Assembly: GCF_900187065.1 (NCBI RefSeq)
Contig: NZ_LT906483.1
Span: 3,410,001-3,474,000 of the forward strand
Direction of reading: 5' to 3'
Length of the DNA: 64,000 bases
From: Mycolicibacterium thermoresistibile
GTDB lineage: Bacteria > Actinomycetota > Actinomycetes > Mycobacteriales > Mycobacteriaceae
In this document: one piece after another, positions 1-8,914 of the stretch
Numbering within the stretch: the stretch's first letter is position 1
Layout: every line of letters begins with the position of its first letter
Position numbers and translations under genes: made by a program
The notes under the pieces: model-generated
Database searches by the model: none
Told to the model about the DNA's origin: nothing
Seen by the model: the letters and a program-made list of their open reading frames with translations, nothing else

Positions 1-648
1 CTCGATCGCCGCGGTGCGCACCGACGAGGCGACGGCGGCGGGGTTGACCATCGGGCACCACCCGCTGCCGTGTTCGACGACGCGGCGCAGCGTGGCGGGA
101 CTGTTGCCCCCGATCCACAGCGGCGGGTGCGGCTTCTGCACCGGCGTCGTCACAGCCATCTCCCCCGCCGCAGCGAACGTCGTTCCCGTGACGGGTGTTT
201 CGGGGTGCAGCCAGATCGCGCGCAGGGCGGCGAGGTACTCGTCGAAAAGCGTGACGCGGTTCTCGAATTCGACACCGAGCGCGGCGAACTCCGAGCGCAG
301 GTATCCGGCGCCGACGGCGGCGATGAGCCGGCCGCCCGACACCTCGTCGAGCGACGACAGCGTCTTGGCGGTCAGGTACGGGGTGCGGAACGGCAGCACC
401 CACAGGTGCGTCATCAGCCGGATGGTCGAGGTGGCGGCCGCGAAGAACGCCAGCGCGACGGCCGGGTCGAACGTGCTGTGGCCTCCGGAGCGGCGCCACT
501 TCGCCGACGGCGCGGGATGATCGGCGAGCGCGATGGCGTCGAACCCGACCGCTTCGGCGTGTACCGACAGTGCGCGCAGGACGGCGGGCTCGCGGAGCTC
601 GGGGTTGGCGGTGGGGACGTCGCTCGGGTATTCGAGGGTGAAGTGCAT
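1..648 (-). CDS. LLM class F420-dependent oxidoreductase, C-terminus outside window
   Basis: The first 216 residues of a luciferase-like monooxygenase fold protein are visible; the rest runs off the left edge. The start (ATG, 646-648) gives MHFTLEYPSD. Typical family stretches follow: a DHPAPS region, RTPYLTAKT, SLDEVSGGRL and a PLWIGGNSP segment near residue 185. Such actinobacterial proteins usually use coenzyme F420 for hydride transfer. It begins 1 bp after the stop of the upstream SDR, so the two are almost certainly cotranscribed. The substrate is unknown. Confidence 0.85.
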   Translation of the reverse strand, partial: MHFTLEYPSDVPTANPELREPAVLRALSVHAEAVGFDAIALADHPAPSAKWRRSGGHSTFDPAVALAFFAAATSTIRLMTHLWVLPFRTPYLTAKTLSSLDEVSGGRLIAAVGAGYLRSEFAALGVEFENRVTLFDEYLAALRAIWLHPETPVTGTTFAAAGEMAVTTPVQKPHPPLWIGGNSPATLRRVVEHGSGWCPMVNPAAVASSVRTAAIE

Positions 649-649
649 G

Positions 650-1459
650 TCAGTAGATCGATTGCGTCGCGCCACCGTCGAGGTGGAGGTTGATGCCGTT
701 GAGGAAGTCGGCCCGCGGGCTGGCGAGGAACGCGACGGCGTAGGCGACGTCGCTGACCTGCCCGATGCGGTGCACGGTCTGGCCGGTGCCCTTGAGGATG
801 TAGTCGGCGGCCTTGTCGAGGTCGTCGCCCCAGCCGCGGTGGTCGGCGAAGGTCCGCAGGAAGTCCCTGAGTCCCTCGGTCATGATCATGCCGGGCATCA
901 CCGTGTTGACGGTGATGCCGGTGCCCGCCAAGGCTTTTGACAAGCCCATCGACATGTTGATCATCGCTGCCTTGGACGGGCCGTAGTCCGGTTGGCCCGA
1001 TGTCGGGATGATGCCCGCGGCGGAAGCGATCTGGATTATGCGGCCCCAGCCGCTCTCCTTCATCGCCGGTACCAGGGCGTGGATCAGGTAGCCGGCGGAC
1101 ATCACGTTGCGCTGGTAGGTGACGCCCCACTCCGACACGGGCAACGCGAACCACGACTGGATGCCGGTCTCGGAGGACCCGCCGGCGTTGTTGACCAGGA
1201 TGTCGATGCCGCTGAACGCCGCGGCAGCGGTGTCGGCGACCTGTGCGGCACCGTCCTCGGTGGCCAGATCGCCGACGGCGGTCGCGGCCGTGCCGCCGTC
1301 GGCGCGGATCCGGTCGGCCACCGCCTCGGCGCGTTCGGCGTTGCGGCCGTGCACCACGACCGACACCCCCTCGGCCGCCAGCGTCTCGACGATGCCCGCA
1401 CCGATTCCCGAACTACTGCCGGTGACCAGTGCCCGCTTGCCGTTCAGATCGAAGTCCAT
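650..1459 (-). CDS. SDR family NAD(P)-dependent oxidoreductase
   Basis: A 269-residue classical short-chain dehydrogenase. The cofactor motif TGSSSGIGAG lies near residue 12, NNAGG near residue 88 and the catalytic Y-x-x-x-K as YGPSK near residue 155. The ATG at 1457-1459 was chosen over longer in-frame readings because the Rossmann strand (LNGKRALVTG) starts only a few residues in, as usual in this family. It probably oxidises a hydroxyl group or reduces a ketone on a catabolic intermediate. It is the first gene of a two-gene operon with the LLM oxidoreductase, and is divergent from the acyl-CoA dehydrogenase at 1626 across a palindromic AT-rich region. Confidence 0.9.
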   Translation of the reverse strand: MDFDLNGKRALVTGSSSGIGAGIVETLAAEGVSVVVHGRNAERAEAVADRIRADGGTAATAVGDLATEDGAAQVADTAAAAFSGIDILVNNAGGSSETGIQSWFALPVSEWGVTYQRNVMSAGYLIHALVPAMKESGWGRIIQIASAAGIIPTSGQPDYGPSKAAMINMSMGLSKALAGTGITVNTVMPGMIMTEGLRDFLRTFADHRGWGDDLDKAADYILKGTGQTVHRIGQVSDVAYAVAFLASPRADFLNGINLHLDGGATQSIY

Positions 1460-1498
1460 GGGTCTCCTCGCGTCGTCGCGCACTCCGAGTCTAGCGCG

Positions 1499-1522
1499 AT
1501 ATCGATATATGTATATTGATAT
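1499..1522. promoter_or_regulatory. imperfect palindrome in the divergent promoter region
   Basis: The arms ATATCGATATA and TATATTGATAT are separated by TG, with 10 of 11 positions complementary. This AT-rich 24-bp site stands in otherwise GC-rich sequence between the divergent SDR (start 1459) and acyl-CoA dehydrogenase (start 1626). Its form fits a dimeric TetR or GntR-type operator controlling both operons. Which regulator binds is not known; the TetR at 5638-6267 is the nearest candidate. Confidence 0.5.
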
Positions 1523-1625
1523 AAGGGGAGACTCTTGCTGCACGTTTCGCCCGTGAGTAGACTCACCGACAGTAAACGGGCTAAATGTTTTTCTATTTAG
1601 TCCGGACGAACCGCCTGGAAGTGAC

Positions 1626-2792
1626 GTGACGATTACCGACAACGGCCCAGCCAGCACCGACTCCCTCGGCGACCTGCGCGCGAAGTTCCGCGACTTCCTC
1701 GCCGACGCACCGAAGCCCGCCGGCCTGCGCAACTACGGCCCGACTCCGACGGCCGACGACATCGAGCCCGGACGGGCGTGGCACAAGTACCTGGCCGACC
1801 ACGGCTATGTGTGCCTGCACTGGCCGAGGGAGTACGGCGGCGCGGACGCGCCGGTGGCGTTCCAGGCCGCCTTCGCCGAGGAGTGCGCGCGCGCCGGGGT
1901 GCCCCGGCAACTGGCCATCACCGCGATCGACCTCGTCGGCCCGGTGCTGATCAAGTTCGGCACCGACGAGCAGAAAGCGCGCTACCTCGAGCCGATCCGG
2001 CTCGGCGACCACGTCTGGACCCAGTTGTTCAGCGAACCGGGCGCCGGCTCCGACCTCGCCGGTGTGCGCACCCGGGCGGAGAAGACGGACACCGGCTGGC
2101 GCATCAACGGCCAGAAGGTGTGGAGTTCGGCGGCCAACTCCGCGGACTACGGGCTCCTGCTGGCCCGTACCGGCCCCGACTCCCACCGCGGGCTGAGCAT
2201 GTTCATCGTCCCGATGGACGCCGACGGCGTCTCCGTCCGCCCGCTCAAGCAGATGGACGGCGAGAGCAAGTTCAACGAGGTCTTCCTGGACAACGTCGAG
2301 CTGCCCGACGACGCCATCATCGGTGAGCCCGGCCAAGGGTGGACGATCGCGATCATGACGCTCGGGCGCGAGCGGCTGACGCTGGGCTCCCAGGCCGTCG
2401 CGATGTTCAAGCTGCACGAGAAGCTGGTTGCCGCGGCCCGTGACCGCGGTGCGCTCGATCCGGTGCTGGCGCGGTCGATGACCAGACTGTGGGCCCGGAT
2501 GTGGCTGCTGCGCTACACCTGGCAGCGCGCCATCGACGAGGGCGACACGACCTCGGCGGCGTTCTCGGTGCTCAAGCTGATGACGTCGGAGACCGACCGC
2601 GACCTCGCCGACATGGCGACCGAGGTGCTCGGCACCGACGTGTGCGTCGACCCAACCGCGGGCACCGACGACGCCGATCTGGTGCGCGCCATGCTGGTCG
2701 GCCGCGCCCAGACGATCCTGGGCGGCACCAGCGAGATCCAGCGCAACATCCTCGGCGAACGCGTGCTGGGGCTTCCCAAAGAACCTCGGTGA
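1626..2792 (+). CDS. acyl-CoA dehydrogenase (FadE-like)
   Basis: A 388-residue flavoprotein of the acyl-CoA dehydrogenase family, for alpha,beta-desaturation of an acyl-CoA. It shows the FAD-binding stretch LFSEPGAGSDLAGV near residues 135-148, the WSSAAN segment, and the C-terminal GGTSEIQRNILGERVLG. The residue before GGT is not Glu, so the catalytic base is not in the medium-chain (MCAD) position, as is common in mycobacterial FadEs. The GTG start at 1626 follows GGAAG at a suitable distance. It overlaps the next gene by GTGA, so both are translated together. Confidence 0.93.
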   Translation: MTITDNGPASTDSLGDLRAKFRDFLADAPKPAGLRNYGPTPTADDIEPGRAWHKYLADHGYVCLHWPREYGGADAPVAFQAAFAEECARAGVPRQLAITAIDLVGPVLIKFGTDEQKARYLEPIRLGDHVWTQLFSEPGAGSDLAGVRTRAEKTDTGWRINGQKVWSSAANSADYGLLLARTGPDSHRGLSMFIVPMDADGVSVRPLKQMDGESKFNEVFLDNVELPDDAIIGEPGQGWTIAIMTLGRERLTLGSQAVAMFKLHEKLVAAARDRGALDPVLARSMTRLWARMWLLRYTWQRAIDEGDTTSAAFSVLKLMTSETDRDLADMATEVLGTDVCVDPTAGTDDADLVRAMLVGRAQTILGGTSEIQRNILGERVLGLPKEPR

Positions 2793-3976
2793 CAACGGAT
2801 CTGCTGCGCTCACCGCTGGCCGCGGAGCTGCGGGCACGTCTGCGCCCGGGGATGACGGTCGCGCTGGGCGACGGCGTCGGTGCACTGCGGTGCGCGGACG
2901 ACGGCACCTCGGTCGCCGCGACGCTGAGTGCGCTCGCCGCGGAGCTCGGCGACATCCGCCTGGTCCTGGGCTGGTTGACCGCGCCACTGGACGGCCTGGC
3001 GACGGAGGTGTTCCGCGACATCGTCGCGCTTATGCCGGGCTGGGGTGTCCGCGACGTCCTGCGCGCACCGAACGCCCGGTTCGTTCCGGTGCGGTTGAGC
3101 GCGATCGCCGCGCTGTTGCGTGACGCGTTGTGTCCCGATGTGCTGTTGACGCGAGTCATCCACCGCGACGGGTCTTTTCACTTCGGTACCGAAGTGTCCT
3201 GGCAACGCGAGCTGGTGGACAGCGGCGTTCCGGTGCTGGCCGTCGTCGACGACGGGGTCTGCGCCGACGCCGGTCCCCCGCTGCCCGCGAGTGCCATGCG
3301 TGTGGTCGGGCGCAGCGCCGACCGACCGGTGACCATCCCGTCGCGCGCCCCGGAACCGGTTCACGAGGCGCTGGCCGACGCGGTGCTCCGATTCGTCCCG
3401 GAAGGTGCGCGCCTGCAGTACGGACCCGGTCAACTGGGCACCGCACTGCTGGACCGGATCCGCCAGCCGGTGAGCATCGACACCGGGTTGCTGACCGACG
3501 CGGTGCTCGGCCTGGAGCGCAAGGGTCTTCTGGCCGGAACCCCTTCGGCCACTTACCTGTTCGGTAGCGAAGCTCTCTACACGTGGGCCGACGGCCGGCC
3601 GATCCTGCGCGGGATCGAACACACCCACGATCTCACCCGGCTGTCGCGGGGGACACCGCTGGTCGCGGTGAACACGGCGATCGAGATCGACCCCTTCGGG
3701 CAGGTCAACGTCGAGGGCGTGGGCGACAAGGTCGTCGGCGGGATCGGCGGGCACCCTGACTACTGCGCGGCGGGCGCGATGAGCCGCGGCGGCCTGTCGA
3801 TCATCGCGGTGCCCTCGACGGTCAACGGCCGCTCCCCCTATGTCGAGCGGCTGAGTAGGCCCGCGTCCACCCCCGCCCATGACATCGACGTGATCGTCAC
3901 CGAGTCGGGTCACGCCGATCTGCGCGGCGCCGACTGGACCCAACGCCGCCGACTGATCGCGGCACTGTTCGAGTGA
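2789..3976 (+). CDS. acetyl-CoA hydrolase/transferase family (Cat1/4-hydroxybutyrate CoA-transferase-like)
   Basis: A 395-residue two-domain CoA-transferase-like protein. The C-terminal stretch VNTAIEIDPFGQVNVE and the following GGIGGHPD are hallmarks of the AcetylCoA_hyd_C domain. The central QYGPGQLG (about residues 214-221) matches the GxGxxP oxyanion-loop region. In family members the catalytic Glu lies shortly after this, in a HTEM/HSEM-type motif; here the aligned segment reads SIDTGLLTD with Gly233. It may therefore not make the usual glutamyl-CoA intermediate. The GTG start overlaps the dehydrogenase stop by 4 bp. It could activate a catabolic acid or hydrolyse a CoA ester. Confidence 0.8.
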   Translation: MTTDLLRSPLAAELRARLRPGMTVALGDGVGALRCADDGTSVAATLSALAAELGDIRLVLGWLTAPLDGLATEVFRDIVALMPGWGVRDVLRAPNARFVPVRLSAIAALLRDALCPDVLLTRVIHRDGSFHFGTEVSWQRELVDSGVPVLAVVDDGVCADAGPPLPASAMRVVGRSADRPVTIPSRAPEPVHEALADAVLRFVPEGARLQYGPGQLGTALLDRIRQPVSIDTGLLTDAVLGLERKGLLAGTPSATYLFGSEALYTWADGRPILRGIEHTHDLTRLSRGTPLVAVNTAIEIDPFGQVNVEGVGDKVVGGIGGHPDYCAAGAMSRGGLSIIAVPSTVNGRSPYVERLSRPASTPAHDIDVIVTESGHADLRGADWTQRRRLIAALFE

Positions 3977-3987
3977 AAGGACTCTCA

Positions 3988-4896
3988 ATGACCTCACCAT
4001 TGGCCGGACGGGTTGTCCTGGTGACCGGAGGCGGCCGCGGTATCGGGCGCGCGCACTGCCTCGCGCTCGCCAAACACGGTGCCGCGGTGGTGGTCAACGA
4101 CCCCGGCGTCGGTCGCGACGGCACCGCGGGTGACGCGGGACCGGCCGCGCAGGTCGTCGCCGAGATCGAGGCCATGGGCGGAAAAGCCGTGGCGCACACC
4201 GGATCCGTCGCGAAGTGGGACGACGTCGCGGACATGATCCGCACCGCGGTCGACACCTTCGGCATGCTGACCGGCGTGGTCAACAACGCGGGCATCGTGC
4301 GCGACGCCACCGTCGCCAACGCCACCGAGGAGGACTGGGACGCCGTCATCGCGGTGCATCTGAAGGGCACGTTCGCCGTGACCAGGCACGCGTGCGAGTA
4401 CTGGCGCGCACAGGCCAAGGCGGGCAACCAGATCGACGCCCGCATCGTCAACACGGTCTCCGGTGCGGGGCTGTGGGGCAACATCGGCCAGGCCGCCTAC
4501 GGCGCCGCCAAAGCGGCGATCGCCAACCTCACCGTGGTGACCGCGATGGAGGGACGCCGCTACGGCGTGGTCGCCAACGCGATCTCACCGCTGGCCGTCA
4601 CGCGCATCAGCCAGGACTTCTTCAAGGGCGAGCGGGCCGACGACCCGGCCCTGGATCCGGCCCGCAGTTCCGAGGTGGTCGCCTGGCTGCAGTCGGCCGA
4701 GTCGGGCTGGCTGACCGGTCAGATCCTGCGCGTCGACGGCCACAAGCTCAGCCGCATCGAGGGGTTCACCGAGGCGCCGAGTCGCTACCACGCCAAAGAC
4801 GGGGCGTCCCTGGAGTTCTCGGAGATCGGCCAGGCGGTCAGCTGGCTGTACGGCACCTCACCGCGCGGGCTGGCCGGCCCACTGCCGCGCACCTGA
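3988..4896 (+). CDS. SDR family oxidoreductase (hydroxyacyl-CoA dehydrogenase type)
   Basis: A 302-residue SDR resembling the dehydrogenase part of peroxisomal multifunctional enzyme 2 and the actinobacterial Hsd4A group. It opens with LAGRVVLVTGGGRGIGRAH, has NNAGI near residue 97 and YGAAK near residue 171, plus an extended C-terminus past the usual 250 residues. The ATG at 3988 is preferred over the in-frame GTG at 3973 because GAAAGGA precedes it at good spacing. A 3-hydroxyacyl-CoA dehydrogenase step after the acyl-CoA dehydrogenase fits, but this is inference. It is the third gene of the 1626 operon and converges on the next gene with only 2 bp between stops. Confidence 0.88.
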   Translation: MTSPLAGRVVLVTGGGRGIGRAHCLALAKHGAAVVVNDPGVGRDGTAGDAGPAAQVVAEIEAMGGKAVAHTGSVAKWDDVADMIRTAVDTFGMLTGVVNNAGIVRDATVANATEEDWDAVIAVHLKGTFAVTRHACEYWRAQAKAGNQIDARIVNTVSGAGLWGNIGQAAYGAAKAAIANLTVVTAMEGRRYGVVANAISPLAVTRISQDFFKGERADDPALDPARSSEVVAWLQSAESGWLTGQILRVDGHKLSRIEGFTEAPSRYHAKDGASLEFSEIGQAVSWLYGTSPRGLAGPLPRT

Positions 4897-4898
4897 CG

Positions 4899-5648
4899 TC
4901 AGCGACCGACCCACCGCGGCGGCCGTCGCTCGAAGAAGGCCGCCAGGCCCTCCTGCAGATCATCGGAACTCACGACCCGATCGACGGCCTTCGCCGTCGC
5001 CGTCCACCCGACGGCATCGGCCTCATCGAGCTGATCCGCCAACGCCTCGAGGATCGCCTGCACCGCCGTCGGCGAGGACTGGCAGACGTCCTCGGCGAGG
5101 TCGATCGCCGCCTCCAGAGCGGCGCCCGGTTCGGCTATCCGGTTGACCAGACCGAAATGGTGAGCCCGTTCGCCGGACAACTCCGCACCGGTGATCATCA
5201 ATTCTTTGGCCAGATGAATGGGCAGCGACCGCGTCGCCCGGAGCAGGGCGCCCGACGACGGCACCAGACCACGCCGTGACTCGGGCAGGGCAAAGCGCGC
5301 CGTCGTGGCCGCGACGACCAGGTCGCACGCGAAGGCGATCTCCATGCCACCGCCGAAGCAGGCACCCTCGACCGCGGCGATCAACGGTTTCCGGCGACGG
5401 CGGCGGATGATTCCGTACTCCCCGCCGCGCTCGGTTCGCGCGTCCGCTCCGTCCTTCAGATCGGTGCCGGCGCAGAAGAACTCGCGGGTGCCCGTCAGCA
5501 CACCCGCCCACAGCTCGTCGTCGTCATCCATGAGATCCAGCGCGGCACTGAGCGCCTCGGCCATCTCCTTGTTCACCGCGTTGCGTTTAGCCGGGCGATT
5601 CATCGCGATGACGAGGATCCGGTCCTGGCGCCGGACCTCAACGATCAT
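4899..5648 (-). CDS. enoyl-CoA hydratase/isomerase family protein
   Basis: A 249-residue crotonase-fold protein. The oxyanion-hole segment appears as FFCAGTDLKDG near residue 60 and the second as GACFGGGMEIAFACDL near residue 98. Both usual catalytic carboxylates seem present: the Glu of GGGMEIA and the Glu of ALPESRRG. It therefore could hydrate a 2-enoyl-CoA. It is the last gene of the operon CoA-transferase (8713) to TetR (6267) to this gene, and overlaps the TetR end by 11 bp. Confidence 0.9.
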   Translation of the reverse strand: MIVEVRRQDRILVIAMNRPAKRNAVNKEMAEALSAALDLMDDDDELWAGVLTGTREFFCAGTDLKDGADARTERGGEYGIIRRRRRKPLIAAVEGACFGGGMEIAFACDLVVAATTARFALPESRRGLVPSSGALLRATRSLPIHLAKELMITGAELSGERAHHFGLVNRIAEPGAALEAAIDLAEDVCQSSPTAVQAILEALADQLDEADAVGWTATAKAVDRVVSSDDLQEGLAAFFERRPPRWVGR

Positions 5649-6267
5649 CGGGTGCGCCTTCCATTCCGGCAGCGCCCAACCCGCGCAGCACGAAGCCCAT
5701 CAGGTGGTCGACTTCGTCGGCCACGCTCCCGGTGGTCTTCTGCTGGAACCGGTCGAGAAGCGCGGCCTCGACCGCCGCGCGGATCGTCCGGGCGTCGGAC
5801 TCCGGTGCGCATTCCGTGAAGATCCCCTCGGCCTTGCCGCGGTGCAGGATCGCGGCGATCGACGCCTGATCGGCGGCGCTCATGATCTCCAGCTCGCGGT
5901 CATAGCCGGGCGTTCGCCGCATCTCCTCGGAGTAGAAGGTCGCCATCCTCTTGCGTTTGCGTGGATTCGACACCAGGTCGAGCATGTGCGCCATCCACGC
6001 CCGCAACGCCTCGACGGGCCCCTCGGCGCGGGCGACAACCTCGCGAAGTTGCGCCCGGACCGCGTCCCGGTCGCGGCGGAACAGCTCCAGCAGCAGATCG
6101 TGCTTGGTGCTGAAGTTGCGGTAGAAGGCGCGGGTGCCCAGCCCGGCCTCGTCGAGGATCTCGGTGATCGACACCGCCGAGCCGGCGTTGCGGTGCAGGC
6201 ACCGGTAGGCGGCATCGATGATGTGCTGCCGCTCCGATGAGCGATCGACCGTCCGTGTCTCAGCCAC
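5638..6267 (-). CDS. TetR/AcrR family transcriptional regulator
   Basis: A 209-residue regulator. The N-terminal helix-turn-helix spans about residues 12-58 (AAYRCLHRNAG, ITEILDEAGLGTRAFYRNF, KHDLLLELF). The C-terminal half is the variable ligand-binding domain. It is translationally linked both to the upstream double CoA-transferase (8-bp overlap) and to the downstream enoyl-CoA hydratase (11-bp overlap), which suggests it senses a CoA ester or acid of this pathway and represses its own operon. Operator candidates are the AT-rich stretch at 8714-8914 and the palindrome at 1499. Confidence 0.9.
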   Translation of the reverse strand: MAETRTVDRSSERQHIIDAAYRCLHRNAGSAVSITEILDEAGLGTRAFYRNFSTKHDLLLELFRRDRDAVRAQLREVVARAEGPVEALRAWMAHMLDLVSNPRKRKRMATFYSEEMRRTPGYDRELEIMSAADQASIAAILHRGKAEGIFTECAPESDARTIRAAVEAALLDRFQQKTTGSVADEVDHLMGFVLRGLGAAGMEGAPDDR

Positions 6268-8713
6268 AGTTGATTACACCGGCATCCTGCCATTTCGCGA
6301 TTGTCGCGTCATCGTAGCCGAACTCCCTGAGCACGGCGGCGGTGTGCTGGCCGGCCAGGCACCCGCCCGGGGCCCTGGTCGCAGACCGGCTCAGGCCGGC
6401 CAGCGGGGAGAACCGCAGGTGCTCGTCGAACACCGGACTCACCGCGGGCACGGTGTATTCGGCCGCCAGCGCCGGATCGGTCTGGATGAGCCGCGCCGGG
6501 GCGCCCTCGTAGAGTTCCACACAGCCGATCCCGGCCGCGGACAGGCGCTTCTCCCAGAACGCTGCGGGTTCCTTGCCGAACACCGCCTCCAGCCTCCGGG
6601 CGAGCTCGTCGTCGTTGGCGGCCCGGCCCTCGGGCGTGGCGAAGCGGTCGTCGGCGAGATCGGCGAAGTCCCGCAACGCGTCGACGAGCGGCTGCCATTC
6701 CTTCGGCTGCGGTGCGGCCAGGAAGATGTGCCCGTCGCCGGCGGCGTAGATCCGGTACAGGGCCGAGAGCCCGTTGCCGTCGTGGACCGGGGCGGGGGCC
6801 GTCGGCGCATCCGGGTAGTCGACGAGCCAGTCGGTGAGCACATGGGTGACGGTGCCCAGCATAGAGGTCCGCACGTCGTTGACCGGGTTGCCGCGGTCCC
6901 GCCCGATCAGCGCGGTGAGGATCGCCGACGCGACGGCCAGGGCGGCCAGGCCGTCGCTCTGCAACTCCGGCGCCGTTCCGGCGCTGGTCACCCGCGGCGC
7001 CTGGTGCATCACCTCGTCCAGGCACGACGTCGCGCACGCGGCGTCCGGGGTGTTGGTGAGCGCCACCCCGCCGGCAGCACCGATGCTGGGCGCGTAGGAA
7101 GGGCGGGCGCCGTACGGCCCGTCGACGCCGTAGCCCGGCGCGGACACGTAGATCAGGTCGGGCTTGACGGCACGCAGGGTCGCCGCGTCGATCCCCAACC
7201 GTTCGGCCGCACCGGCGCGCATCGACTGCAGCACCACGTCGGCGGAGGCGACGATCCGGTGCGCGACCGCCTTGCCCTCATCGGTGTGCAGGTCGACCTG
7301 GATACTCTCTTTGCCCTGCATCACCTTTGCGCCCGCCGCCTCGGGGAACTGCAGGAGGTTGCGGATGTTGTCGCCGTTGACGTTCTCGAACTTGATGACC
7401 CGCGCGCCCAGGTCGGCGAGCACGCTCGTGGCGTACGGCGCGGCGAACATCTCACCGAACTCGACGATCGTGATGCCCGCCAGCGGGGGCTGCGACGACG
7501 CGTCGCCACCGGCCATCGCCACGCCCTCGGACCGCCATCCCGCGCCCGCCTCGCCCAGCCGGGGCGCAGGCGACGGCTGGCGCAGGGGTCCGTCCGCCGT
7601 GTGGATCAGCGTGGAGGGCTGGCGGACCGGACCGACCTCCGGGTCCTCCACGACGGTCGACCGCCGGTCGTGGACGAGCTGGGGGTGGTCGAGGACCTGC
7701 GGACCGGAGCGGAACAACTCCGCACACAGGTCGGGGTTGTTGTCGAACACCTGCTGCCATTCGGCGAGGGTGCGCTCACCGACCTTGGCGAGCATGATGG
7801 ACCAGAACTCCTTGTACAGCACCGGACTCTCCAGAGCCGGGAAGCCCTTCCACTTCGGGTCGGCGAGCAGTTCCATCATGCCGAACTCGGTTAGCATGGC
7901 CGCGAACAGATGCGGGGACACCTGCGCGAACTGCAACCAGTGACCGTCCTTGGTGGGAGCGGCCAACAGCGCCAGCAACATCGGACTCTGGGGTGTGCCC
8001 TCTTCGGTCCACGCCTCGACGTTCTCATACGCATCCGGCCACCGGATGCCGACCATCTCGCCGAACCAGTTCCACGCGTCGATCGAGTGCACCCCGCGCA
8101 CCAGGTCGGCGTCGACGATCTGCCCCAGCCCGCTGCGGTCGCGCTCGTGAAGTGCGGCCAGAATGCCGTGCACGGCAATGTGTCCCGCGGCGAAGCTCGC
8201 GTAGGGCACGGTCACGTACGACGGCCGCGGGGGATTGGCCATCCGACGCACCGCGTGTGAGAGACCGGCCTTGGCCAGCACCAGCCCCTCGTAGCCCTTG
8301 AGGTCGCGCCACGGACCACTGCGCCCCCAGCCGGTGATATGCGCGATCACCAACCGCGGGTGGCGCGCGAGCAGCGCCTCCGAGTCGATCCCCAGTTCGG
8401 CCAGGGCAGCGGGGCTGAACGTCGTCACCACGACGTCCGCGTCGCGCAGCAGGGCATCCAGTTCATCGGCCCCGGAACCGGACTTGAGGTCGACGACCGT
8501 GCTGCGCTTCCCGCGACCGAACGCGGGCCAGCCGCGCAGCGAGCGCACCGGACTGCCGCCGGGTGGTTCCACCATCAGCACGTCGGCACCCGAGTCCGCC
8601 AGGAACTGGGTGCAGACCACGCCGGGCAGCGTGGTGGACAAGTCGACGACACGGGTGCCAGCGAGTGGGGTCACCGACTGGGGCGCGGCCTGGGTACCGG
8701 CGGAAGACGACAT
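6260..8713 (-). CDS. tandem two-domain CaiB/BaiF (type III) CoA-transferase
   Basis: An 817-residue protein holding two CaiB/BaiF units, about residues 15-395 and 405-800. Each starts with a recognisable strand-glycine region (TRVVDLSTTLPGVVCTQFLADSGAD; ITIVEFGEMFAAPYATSVLADLGA). Single-domain family members are about 400 residues, so this is a natural tandem fusion. The Asp usually forming the aspartyl-CoA intermediate (VDVSLLDA-type motif) is not evident in either half: the first reads VDADLVRG and the second NDVRTSMLG. It may move CoA to a pathway acid. It is the first gene of a three-gene operon and divergent from the amidohydrolase. Confidence 0.85.
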   Translation of the reverse strand: MSSSAGTQAAPQSVTPLAGTRVVDLSTTLPGVVCTQFLADSGADVLMVEPPGGSPVRSLRGWPAFGRGKRSTVVDLKSGSGADELDALLRDADVVVTTFSPAALAELGIDSEALLARHPRLVIAHITGWGRSGPWRDLKGYEGLVLAKAGLSHAVRRMANPPRPSYVTVPYASFAAGHIAVHGILAALHERDRSGLGQIVDADLVRGVHSIDAWNWFGEMVGIRWPDAYENVEAWTEEGTPQSPMLLALLAAPTKDGHWLQFAQVSPHLFAAMLTEFGMMELLADPKWKGFPALESPVLYKEFWSIMLAKVGERTLAEWQQVFDNNPDLCAELFRSGPQVLDHPQLVHDRRSTVVEDPEVGPVRQPSTLIHTADGPLRQPSPAPRLGEAGAGWRSEGVAMAGGDASSQPPLAGITIVEFGEMFAAPYATSVLADLGARVIKFENVNGDNIRNLLQFPEAAGAKVMQGKESIQVDLHTDEGKAVAHRIVASADVVLQSMRAGAAERLGIDAATLRAVKPDLIYVSAPGYGVDGPYGARPSYAPSIGAAGGVALTNTPDAACATSCLDEVMHQAPRVTSAGTAPELQSDGLAALAVASAILTALIGRDRGNPVNDVRTSMLGTVTHVLTDWLVDYPDAPTAPAPVHDGNGLSALYRIYAAGDGHIFLAAPQPKEWQPLVDALRDFADLADDRFATPEGRAANDDELARRLEAVFGKEPAAFWEKRLSAAGIGCVELYEGAPARLIQTDPALAAEYTVPAVSPVFDEHLRFSPLAGLSRSATRAPGGCLAGQHTAAVLREFGYDDATIAKWQDAGVINCG

Positions 8714-8914
8714 CTAGTCCGACTCCTTTGAAAAAGAATTTTTCGCGTCATGCCACAGATAACGTGGCTGTGTGATGTGTATCGCATCGTATGCGGCAGC
8801 ATTCCGTTAATTCAGCCCGATTTTCACCCACACCTGGTTGACACGCCCACTGGCCTCGCCCTAGCCTCAGTGCAAATCAATTTTTCACTCGTCGGCTGAC
8901 GGTTGGAGGACCGC
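8714..8914. promoter_or_regulatory. divergent promoter region between CoA-transferase and amidohydrolase
   Basis: These 201 bp hold no gene. They are clearly AT-richer than the flanks. A short hairpin GAAAAA-GAA-TTTTTC lies at about 8730-8745, right upstream of the CoA-transferase start, and an AT-rich AATCAATTTTTCACT run lies at about 8875-8889 before the amidohydrolase ribosome binding site (GGAGGA, 8905-8910). Promoters for both directions are expected here; I cannot assign boxes with confidence. Confidence 0.45.

Noticed and set aside
1593..2987. Long minus-strand frame opposite the acyl-CoA dehydrogenase
   Set aside because: His/Arg/Gly-rich shadow of a GC-rich gene; no family pattern, while the plus frame is a clear FadE.
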